Origin: Nitrospirota bacterium | Lineage (GTDB): Bacteria; Nitrospirota; UBA9217 | Assembly: GCA_013334545.1 (NCBI GenBank) | Contig: JAAXXJ010000053.1 | Location: 1-12,357 of the forward strand | DNA: 12,357 nt | Direction: 5' to 3' | Shown: positions 1 to 6,586 of the stretch, piece by piece | How the letters are laid out: every line of letters starts with the position of its first letter | Numbering within the stretch: the first letter of the stretch is position 1 | The notes under the pieces: model-generated | The model's database searches: none | Told to the model about the DNA's origin: nothing | Seen by the model: the letters and a program-made list of their open reading frames with translations, nothing else | Position numbers and translations under genes: made by a program

Positions 1-384
1 GCTGAAGCCGCCGGGAGTGACCGTACCCGGCAGTTCGAAGCTCACCACTCCCGAGGCGATGATCTTAATTATATCAGCGCCATCGTTCCTGAGCTTGAGT
101 ATTTCCACGGTGATCTCCTGGCGCGTCCCGACCGGCGTGCCGAGGAACGCGCCATACCCTCCACGCTTCGAAAGGGCCCGGCCAGAAGTGATGACCCGGG
201 GGAGGCCCCCCTGCCCCGGCGATCGCTTCAGCGCAAGACCGAGCCCCTGGCGGGTGCCGGCATCGCGGACCGCTTCGATGCCTGCGCGGGCAAGGTCCGC
301 AAGCGCTTCGGCATGAGTGAGATGCACATGAGCATCGATGTGTCCGGCTCCGCTGCTTGTCCGCCTCGGATTTCCGTTGGACAA
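1..384 (-). CDS. Amidohydrolase-family enzyme, partial (N-terminal 128 residues; runs off the left edge)
   Basis: Hand translation of the minus strand from 384 to 1 gives 128 codons with no stop. The product resembles the amidohydrolase/imidazolonepropionase-like superfamily of metal-dependent hydrolases. HIDAHVHL (residues 15-22) holds the HxH metal motif that ends beta-strand 1 of the TIM barrel (H19, H21). AGIEAVRDAG follows at 34-43. GADIIKI (102-108) supplies K107, the position of the carbamylated metal-bridging lysine in many family members. The in-frame TGA at 406-408 rules out a longer N-terminus, so the roughly 50-60-residue beta-domain that usually precedes HxH is absent. I chose the TTG at 384. 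Its Shine-Dalgarno-like GGGAGAG is unusually far away, and an ATT at 393 is better spaced from it. The gene lies 25 bp after the barrel gene, so it is probably the next gene of the operon. The substrate cannot be inferred. Family assignment is fairly sure; the start is not. Confidence 0.75.
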   Translation of the reverse strand, partial: MSNGNPRRTSSGAGHIDAHVHLTHAEALADLARAGIEAVRDAGTRQGLGLALKRSPGQGGLPRVITSGRALSKRGGYGAFLGTPVGTRQEITVEILKLRNDGADIIKIIASGVVSFELPGTVTPGGFS

Positions 385-409
385 TGAATGAATGGTTCTC
401 TCCCGTCAG

Positions 410-1969
410 CTAAAAATAGGCTGTCAGTCTGAATCCGACCTGATAATAATTGTACCCCGCCACCGCTCCGCCGGCGTAGTTGCCACCCTCAACATAGATC
501 TCGAATGCCGTGCACTGCTTCATCGTCCAGCCCGCTGAGGCGAAGAGGCTGTAGAAGGTATCACTGATCCTGCCACCGTACCGCGTGTATGACTGGTATC
601 CGACCGACGGCTCCAGAAAGGCATGGTATCCGTTCTTCTCAGCGAAAAGGGATGCATAGGCCTGGTGGGAGGTGAAGTCCTCAGGATCGAAATACCCGCT
701 GCCGCTCTGACGCCTGAAGTCCAGGTACCGGAACCGGTATCCGGCGGCGATCTTCGGCGACACGAGTGTGACCGCGTATTTCGCGCCCAGCCATAGGTCC
801 TCTGAGTTATTTCCATCCGAGTAGCCCGAATAGATAAAGCGCTCAGTGAACGAAAGCCGCGGGGACACCGTTTCGGACAGGCTGAGCGCCCCGCTCGTCC
901 GCGTGATCCTGTTCTCGATAAGCTGCGCCGTATCCGTGAGCATTTCCCTCGATGCGCTCCCGCCGATGGCGCCCCAGGCCGTGTCCGACTCGGCCCTGGC
1001 CAGGCCGGTGACCAGGTTCCCGCCGCCGGCCCTGCTTATGCCCATCCCTGCGCCGGTGTCGAACCTGCCTACCTTTGCACGGGTCGTGATCCCGATATCC
1101 TCGGCCTTCTCGTGCCGCACGGGGTCCTTCGCATCCGTCAGCCGGTATGCGAGCTCTGTGTCCCAGCGTCCGGCCCGGAAGCCGTAAACGATCGCGGCTC
1201 GGTTCACGGCATTCTTGTCGGAGTCAGTATAATAGCTGTAGGGAACGCTCAGATGCCATGTCGGTACGCCGCAGAGGGCGTCAGAGAACCGTGCCAGCTC
1301 TTTCTCCTGATAGGGATACGCCGGTTTCAGTGGTGCGCTGATCTCTTTCGCAGCCCTCTTCTCGCCGGCGCCGAGATAGGCATAGGCGAGGCCGATCCGT
1401 GCGTCGAAATTCTCACCCTGGGCAAGCGCCTTCTCATAGAACGGTATCGATGCCCTGGCGTCACCCCGCCATCTCAGCACGTTCGCCCTCACCAGCAACG
1501 CGTCTTGATTCTCCGGATACCTGCTCAGCACTCTGTCCGCTTCCGTCTCGGCCTCCTGCAGCTTGTCCGACCACGACAGCACCTTTGCGAGGTGAATGCG
1601 GGCATCGCGGTCGTTCGGATCCTCGGCGAGGATCGACCGGAGGACCGCTGCCGCGTCATCGAAGCGGTCGGCCCAGGAGGTCGCGATCGCCATCTGCAGA
1701 CGCTCGCGCCTCGTGAAGGCTGACGGGGCAAGGGCGAGCGCCTGGAGGAACTCGGCAGCGGCCCGTGGATAATCCTCCTGTGCTGCGTACAGGTCTCCGA
1801 GCTCCTTTCTGAGGACTGCTTCTTTCTTTTTATTCGTCGCCCCGCTGATGGCCTTTTGGTATGATTCTATCGTCCCGGCACCGCCGCTCCCCTCTGCCCG
1901 CGCGGCGGGCGGCAGTGCGCAGCAGATGCAGAGCAGAATACCGGCTGCCGCGATCCTCGTCCTGGTCAT
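410..1969 (-). CDS. TPR-containing outer-membrane beta-barrel protein (YaiO/PgaA-like polysaccharide exporter candidate)
   Basis: The product has 519 residues. A Sec signal peptide (residues 1-25) has a basic start, the hydrophobic core ILLCICCALP and an ARA-EG cleavage site. TPR-like helical repeats cover about 50-215, for example EDYPRAAAEFLQALALAP, DDAAAVLRSILAEDPND and LQEAETEADRVLSRYPEN. From about 240 the sequence becomes alternating, aromatic-rich beta-strand and ends in VGFRLTAYF; a terminal Phe is typical of outer-membrane barrels. This layout matches YaiO-family barrels and parallels PgaA, whose periplasmic TPRs guide poly-GlcNAc to its pore, though this protein is much shorter than PgaA. 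The frame stays open up to 2152, but the ATG at 1969 gives a clean signal peptide and overlaps the deacetylase stop by 4 bp (ATGA); the longer version would run deep into that gene. From context I infer polymer export. A purely structural or receptor barrel remains possible. Confidence 0.85.
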   Translation of the reverse strand: MTRTRIAAAGILLCICCALPPAARAEGSGGAGTIESYQKAISGATNKKKEAVLRKELGDLYAAQEDYPRAAAEFLQALALAPSAFTRRERLQMAIATSWADRFDDAAAVLRSILAEDPNDRDARIHLAKVLSWSDKLQEAETEADRVLSRYPENQDALLVRANVLRWRGDARASIPFYEKALAQGENFDARIGLAYAYLGAGEKRAAKEISAPLKPAYPYQEKELARFSDALCGVPTWHLSVPYSYYTDSDKNAVNRAAIVYGFRAGRWDTELAYRLTDAKDPVRHEKAEDIGITTRAKVGRFDTGAGMGISRAGGGNLVTGLARAESDTAWGAIGGSASREMLTDTAQLIENRITRTSGALSLSETVSPRLSFTERFIYSGYSDGNNSEDLWLGAKYAVTLVSPKIAAGYRFRYLDFRRQSGSGYFDPEDFTSHQAYASLFAEKNGYHAFLEPSVGYQSYTRYGGRISDTFYSLFASAGWTMKQCTAFEIYVEGGNYAGGAVAGYNYYQVGFRLTAYF

Positions 1970-2748
1970 GTTCTTCTCTCGATATAGCTTCTGAATGCGG
2001 TGAGATCGGTATCGTGATTCACCGACCACCGGGGGACAGCGGAGTGATCGCCGCCCCTCTCGAAATACCCCCTGTACGAGGTGAGGACGAAACGAAACCC
2101 CTCCTTTTTCGCGATCTCGATGCTCGTTCTGTCGTATCTCCCGTAAGGCCACGCGAGAACGGTCGCCGGGCGGCCCAGTTCCCGGCGGTAGCGGTCCTGG
2201 AATGCGGCAAGGTCCTTTCCCAGCTTTTCATTGAACGCGGCAAGGGTGAGCGCCGGCGAGGACCCTTTTCCCCATACATGCAGGGCATTGGTATGACAGC
2301 CGATCTCCACGATGCCGCTCTTCACGAGGAACCGGCACTCGTCCCAGCTCAAGCTCGGATCATGGCTGCTCGCGACGCTATCCACCTGGCTCCCGATGAC
2401 CGTGACGGTCGCCTTGAAACCGTACTCTGCGAGCAGCGGGAAAGCGTGGTCCATGAACGATGCCGGACCATCGTCGAAGGTAATGATCACGGCCCGCCTG
2501 GCACGGTCCACGTCAAGCGAGTCGATCTCCTCGAGTGAAACGGCCCGGTACCCCGTGCCATAGAGCCACTCCATCTGGGATGCGAAGGCCGACGGCATGA
2601 CCGTTTCCTCTTCGCCTGGATGGATGGAGAGATCGTGGTACAGCAGCACGGGGATCCGCACCGTCTGCGCCTGTCCGTGCATGGGGACGGCAAGCGACAG
2701 GACAGCTACGCCACTGTACTTCAGAAACTGTCTGCGCGTCAGGTTCAA
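1966..2748 (-). CDS. Tat-exported polysaccharide deacetylase (NodB/PgaB N-domain type, CE4)
   Basis: The product has 260 residues. It opens with a twin-arginine signal, TRRQFLK (4-10), a hydrophobic stretch and a HGQAQT region, so it is probably exported folded to the periplasm. The NodB-homology motifs are present: VLLYHDL (34-40), TFDDGP (90-95, with D92 as predicted base and D93 as metal ligand), CHTNALH (151-157, with H152 and H157 as metal ligands) and WPYGRYD (200-206). PRWSVNHDTDL (239-249) is the closing segment seen in PgaB-like enzymes. The predicted reaction is removal of acetyl groups from N-acetylhexosamines in a polymer. PgaB has a second, C-terminal hydrolase domain that is missing here; the protein ends with the deacetylase fold. 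The start is TTG at 2748, preceded by a good GGAGGG Shine-Dalgarno and overlapping the upstream stop (TTGA). It follows the glycosidase-like gene and precedes the barrel gene, as expected for in-line polymer modification. Peptidoglycan or lipid-linked glycan are alternative substrates. Confidence 0.92.
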   Translation of the reverse strand: MNLTRRQFLKYSGVAVLSLAVPMHGQAQTVRIPVLLYHDLSIHPGEEETVMPSAFASQMEWLYGTGYRAVSLEEIDSLDVDRARRAVIITFDDGPASFMDHAFPLLAEYGFKATVTVIGSQVDSVASSHDPSLSWDECRFLVKSGIVEIGCHTNALHVWGKGSSPALTLAAFNEKLGKDLAAFQDRYRRELGRPATVLAWPYGRYDRTSIEIAKKEGFRFVLTSYRGYFERGGDHSAVPRWSVNHDTDLTAFRSYIERRT

Positions 2749-5156
2749 CGTCCCTCCGGGATCCTCTTGAGGATCTTCTGGTAGCGGAAGTAGCTTTCCT
2801 TCAGAAAGGTGTGGTAGAGAGGCGTATCCCAGCCCTCCCAGGAATAGGACCTGATCGTCGATGCCGTGAGCTCGGCGGGAAGACTGTCGGCATGATTCTG
2901 GGTCATCCCCGTCCGGTGGGCCGCCACCCCGCCGTCATCCGGTTTGTACGAGACCGCCAGCACCCGGATTCCCTTTGTTTTCCTGGTCGTTCCCTTCCGG
3001 TCCTTCCACAGGACCCGCTTCGAACTGGGATCGGTGATGTTGATGAGCCCCCAGGGGATGCGGAGCTCGATCGTCCGATCGCGGAAATTGAAGTCCGCGA
3101 GGGAATGGTAGTCCGGGCTTTTCGTATCAAGGGTCCCGAACGTCAGCCTGCTCATCGAAAAATGGCGCGCCGGAAAGATGCGCTTCCCGTCCCTGCTGCT
3201 CCTCCTGATGTTCGGCTCATTCTGCATCATCACCCACGCCCCCTGGTCCGACTCACCGGGCGTGATCACTCCCGTGGTCCCGTTCAGGTATTTATCATAG
3301 GACGCTGTCGTCAGGATCCTGCTCCGTTCCTTCCCCGCCACGTGGATAAGGAACGTGAGGCCGACCGGGCTCATAACGTTCACCCCGAAGGGGATCATCC
3401 GCTCCCCGGACCCCGCCGAGCACGTGTCAAGCCCGATCAGGAAGTTCGCGCGGGTAAAATCGATCGCCCGGGCGGCTTCGAGCAGGATATAGAGGAAGCC
3501 CTCGTCATGCTGGACACACAGACGCGTCAGCCTTCTCGCGTCGTCCGCACCGTCAGCGAACCGGAAGGCCATGGTTTCCTCTTTTTTTTTGTACAGCACG
3601 ACGGCGCTGGTCCAGTCATCGCTCCTGCAGGTAAGGCTTACCTTCTTCCCCGGATAGCCGGGGTACGCTGCGAGAAGTCCGTAGTTCTGTTCAGGGTCCT
3701 GGAGATTGAACCAGTAGGGCTTTCGTTCAGCCGGAAGCTCATAGGGCAGGAACAGCCAGTTCCTCTTGAACCACTCGTCGGACCAGCTGAACAGGATCCC
3801 GCCAGCCATGCCGGCCTTGTGGATCGCCCGCATCATCTGCCCGTTGACCTCGCCCTGCTCCCGGTCGCTGTGCCCGCCCTGATGCCAGCCGCCGCGATGC
3901 CAGTGCGCCGCTTCCCTGCTGCTGGGGACGCCGAATTCGGCGATCAGGACCGGTTGCCTCCCGTGGTATTCCTTCAATGCCGTGAGATAGGCGAGGTACG
4001 CGTTCTCCCGGTCCGGATAGTCATTGTTCATGAAATCGGGATAATAAGGGTACACATGGTACAGGGCAAAGAATCCGCTTCCGCTGTGCGATCTGATTTT
4101 TGCAAGATCCAGGGTCTCCGCATCTTCAATGGGCACGCGGTCGCAGGCGGCTTGATCGCTCTGCGGCCCCGCCGTCGGCGCTGCGGAGGCATCCGCGTAC
4201 GTTGATTCCGAGGGGTGTAAGAGCGGGTCAAGGGTCGGCCAATTGACGGTCGTGACGGGATGGGACAGGCGATATCGCCCATGTTCGTAACGCTGCAGGA
4301 AATCACACATCTCGGTGATCCACACCTCGAACGGCGTCCCGTTCTGAATGCTCAGGAACGCCCCCTGATGATCGCTGACCCGCCTTCGATGAAGCTCGTT
4401 GAACGCTTTTACCGCACAGGCCTCCCACTCCCTGCCCAGGATGAACCCCGCGACGTATGGTGAAACATCGAATGCATACTTGCCGTGCGCATGTCCCGGC
4501 CGTTCCGGCAGGACCGCGTTCCCGTACAGCGCGTCCACAGCGTTCCTGATCTCGCTCCTGAGGCCCTCGAGGAACCGGCTGTCCCTGAAATCATTCCGCT
4601 CCGGCAGCTCCGTCCATACTTCCTGGAAGAGATACAGTTTCCTCCCTGATGCGTTGAAGAGCGAGAGCGCCTCGTAGAAATCCGGCGGCAGGATCGTGTA
4701 GACCCTGACCGCATTCGCGCCGAGCTCGGATATCTGGGCAAACCATTTTTGATACGTCTTCTTTTTCACGGCGTACTCGCCGGGAAAATTTCCAGGCAGG
4801 CCGAGACCGATGTTCACACCCTTGACAAAGAACTTTTTCCAGCCCCCATCATGGACCTCGAGATGGTCCCTGACGGCCCGGAACGCGGACCCCCTCACGG
4901 ACACAGGCGTCTGCTGTTTCGATCGCTCGATGCGGCCAAGGTAATCCTGCGCACCAGCGTGATGCCGCTCCAGATCGATCGCCTGGTAGAATGCCCAGCG
5001 GGCCGTAGGTAGATCGCCCAGATGGTAGTGCGCGAGACCGAAGCCGAAGAACGCGTCGGCCTCCTTCCGCTGTTCGAGCGCCCGCTTGAAGATATTGACG
5101 GCCTCCTGATCATCGCCGCGCTGGATGGCGAGAAATCCGAGCTCCTTGGTGTTCAT
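2745..5156 (-). CDS. TPR plus glycoside-hydrolase-like TIM-barrel protein with C-terminal beta-sandwich
   Basis: The product has 803 residues in three regions. Residues 1-80 hold TPR-like helical repeats (AVNIFKRALEQR, ARWAFYQAIDLERHHAGAQDYL). Residues about 105-500 resemble a clan GH-A glycosidase barrel: FFVKGVNIGLG (109-119), LGANAVRVYTILPP (145-158), a beta-4-like GFILGREWEA (237-246) with E243 or E245 as candidate acid/base, and VLIAEFGVPSS (403-413) with E407 as candidate nucleophile, followed by GGILFSWSDEWFKRNW. Residues about 505-800 look like a carbohydrate-binding or DOMON/CBM9-type sandwich (YILLEAARAIDF, ANFLIGLDT, IELRIPWGLINI). There is no signal peptide or membrane helix, so it is predicted to be cytoplasmic, which is odd for an enzyme acting on an exported polymer. 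The ATG at 5156 overlaps the glycosyltransferase stop (ATGA). It could trim, sense or chaperone nascent chains. The substrate is unknown and catalysis is inferred from motif placement only. Confidence 0.82.
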   Translation of the reverse strand: MNTKELGFLAIQRGDDQEAVNIFKRALEQRKEADAFFGFGLAHYHLGDLPTARWAFYQAIDLERHHAGAQDYLGRIERSKQQTPVSVRGSAFRAVRDHLEVHDGGWKKFFVKGVNIGLGLPGNFPGEYAVKKKTYQKWFAQISELGANAVRVYTILPPDFYEALSLFNASGRKLYLFQEVWTELPERNDFRDSRFLEGLRSEIRNAVDALYGNAVLPERPGHAHGKYAFDVSPYVAGFILGREWEACAVKAFNELHRRRVSDHQGAFLSIQNGTPFEVWITEMCDFLQRYEHGRYRLSHPVTTVNWPTLDPLLHPSESTYADASAAPTAGPQSDQAACDRVPIEDAETLDLAKIRSHSGSGFFALYHVYPYYPDFMNNDYPDRENAYLAYLTALKEYHGRQPVLIAEFGVPSSREAAHWHRGGWHQGGHSDREQGEVNGQMMRAIHKAGMAGGILFSWSDEWFKRNWLFLPYELPAERKPYWFNLQDPEQNYGLLAAYPGYPGKKVSLTCRSDDWTSAVVLYKKKEETMAFRFADGADDARRLTRLCVQHDEGFLYILLEAARAIDFTRANFLIGLDTCSAGSGERMIPFGVNVMSPVGLTFLIHVAGKERSRILTTASYDKYLNGTTGVITPGESDQGAWVMMQNEPNIRRSSRDGKRIFPARHFSMSRLTFGTLDTKSPDYHSLADFNFRDRTIELRIPWGLINITDPSSKRVLWKDRKGTTRKTKGIRVLAVSYKPDDGGVAAHRTGMTQNHADSLPAELTASTIRSYSWEGWDTPLYHTFLKESYFRYQKILKRIPEGR

Positions 5157-6586
5157 GGCTTCTCGCCCTTCGGGCCGGACCGAGACCCCTTGTTCTCAAC
5201 GTGTTCCCACCCCGTTCGTCCGGTCAGGTATTTGACCATTGCCTGCAGCCTCCAGAACGAGTTGATCTGGCGGTAGCCAAAGTTCTCGATAACGCCGTAG
5301 AGCAGGAGCCGGAACATATGACCCCACGCTGGGTATCTCCGATAGGTGAGCTCTTCGAGAAATATCCCCGCGGTCGAAAGGAAGATGCCATAGAAAATGG
5401 CAAGCGTGATGAAAAGCATGAAGAACTTGACGGCAAGGAGCCCCACGGCATAGGAGAGCAGCACAACGATGTAACCCAGGATCTCGATGAACGGCCCGAT
5501 GATCTCGAACAACACGTAGTAGGGCATCACGAGCATGCCGATCGTGCCGTAGCGCGGATTGAAGATCATCTCGCGGTTGTGGAAGATGCTCTGGATCAGC
5601 CCGAGGTGCCATCGCCGCCGCTGCCGGGCGAGCATCTCCATGTTCTCCGGCACCTCGGTCCAGCAAATGGGGTCCGAGATGAACCGTATCCGGTATGGCT
5701 TCTTCTGGCTCCGCCTGACTTTGTGGAGCCGGACGATCATTTCCATGTCTTCCGATACGTTGCCGACCTTGAAGCCCCCCGCCTCGATAACGGTCGCCTT
5801 ATGAAAGAGCGAAAATGTTCCGGAGATGATCAGCAGCGAGTTCAGTACGTCCCACCCCACCCGTCCGAAGAGGAATCCGCGGAGATACTCAACGATCTGG
5901 AAGAGGATGATCGGTTTGTTGGGCAGATCGATCTTTCCGATGGTAAGATCGTCCCCGAGCTGTATGCCGTTCAGAACGCGCACCACACCGCCGCATGCGA
6001 CAACGGGAACGCCGCTTTCGAGAACGGGGGTCATAAGCCTGATGAGCGCGTCCTTCTCCAGCAGGGAGTCGGCATCGACCGAGCAGAAATAGGGGCTCTG
6101 CGATCCGTTGATGCCGCAGTTCAGGGCGTCGGCCTTTCCGCCCCGCACCTTGTCGATGACGAGGAGGTTCGGCGTCTCGTTGCTGTAGTAGAAACCTCTG
6201 ACCGTTTCCGTCTTCAGGAACTTCCGGTACACGCGGTCGATCTTCTTCAACCGGAAGGTATCGATCACCGTCTGCAGAGTGCCATCACTAGAGCCGTCGT
6301 TGATGAGGATCACTTCGAACAGGGGATAATCGATGGACAGCGTGGCACGTATGCTTCGGATGACGACCTTCTCTTCATTATAGACCGGCATCAGGATCGA
6401 GACCGGAGGGGTCTCGGGAGAGGCGCGGAAGTCCCTGATCGGGGAATACTTGACCCGGTGAATATGCCGGATGATGGCGAAAAGGGAAATGATCAGGAGG
6501 CCGGCGTAGACCGTATTCACAATGCCGAAGTACGCGCCGACGAAGTAATTGAACCCAATGACGAAATAGATAATAGATGTTCTCAT
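5153..6586 (-). CDS. Membrane-embedded processive family-2 glycosyltransferase (PgaC/cellulose-synthase-like)
   Basis: The product has 477 residues. A hydrophobic N-terminus (about 5-40) is followed by a GT2 domain with all processive-synthase signatures: PVYNEE (67-72), LINDGSSDGT (94-103, UDP-binding D97), VDADS (170-174, the DxD metal motif), VSEDMEM (277-283, with D280 as the predicted base) and QRRRWHLG (322-329, the Q/RxxRW acceptor-site motif). From about 350 to 435 there are several membrane helices. It should polymerise a nucleotide-sugar into a beta-linked chain and thread it across the inner membrane. The deacetylase downstream suggests an N-acetylhexosamine polymer, but the sugar cannot be read from the sequence. 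There is no PilZ domain, so any c-di-GMP control would act through another protein. No PgaD-like small membrane partner is present in the window. The ATG at 6586 overlaps the HEAT gene stop (ATGA). A glycolipid synthase is a less likely alternative. Confidence 0.93.
   Translation of the reverse strand: MRTSIIYFVIGFNYFVGAYFGIVNTVYAGLLIISLFAIIRHIHRVKYSPIRDFRASPETPPVSILMPVYNEEKVVIRSIRATLSIDYPLFEVILINDGSSDGTLQTVIDTFRLKKIDRVYRKFLKTETVRGFYYSNETPNLLVIDKVRGGKADALNCGINGSQSPYFCSVDADSLLEKDALIRLMTPVLESGVPVVACGGVVRVLNGIQLGDDLTIGKIDLPNKPIILFQIVEYLRGFLFGRVGWDVLNSLLIISGTFSLFHKATVIEAGGFKVGNVSEDMEMIVRLHKVRRSQKKPYRIRFISDPICWTEVPENMEMLARQRRRWHLGLIQSIFHNREMIFNPRYGTIGMLVMPYYVLFEIIGPFIEILGYIVVLLSYAVGLLAVKFFMLFITLAIFYGIFLSTAGIFLEELTYRRYPAWGHMFRLLLYGVIENFGYRQINSFWRLQAMVKYLTGRTGWEHVENKGSRSGPKGEKP

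Noticed and set aside
17..316. Plus-strand open frame of 99 codons
   Set aside because: The opposite strand encodes a recognisable amidohydrolase; this frame has no family features.
1970..2152. 61-residue N-terminal extension of the barrel protein
   Set aside because: It lies inside the deacetylase gene in another frame, and the ATG at 1969 gives a proper signal peptide and the ATGA overlap seen at neighbouring junctions.
2811..4205. Plus-strand open frame of 464 codons
   Set aside because: It is antisense to the TPR/TIM-barrel gene. Its Arg/Pro/Gly-rich product matches no fold that I recognise.
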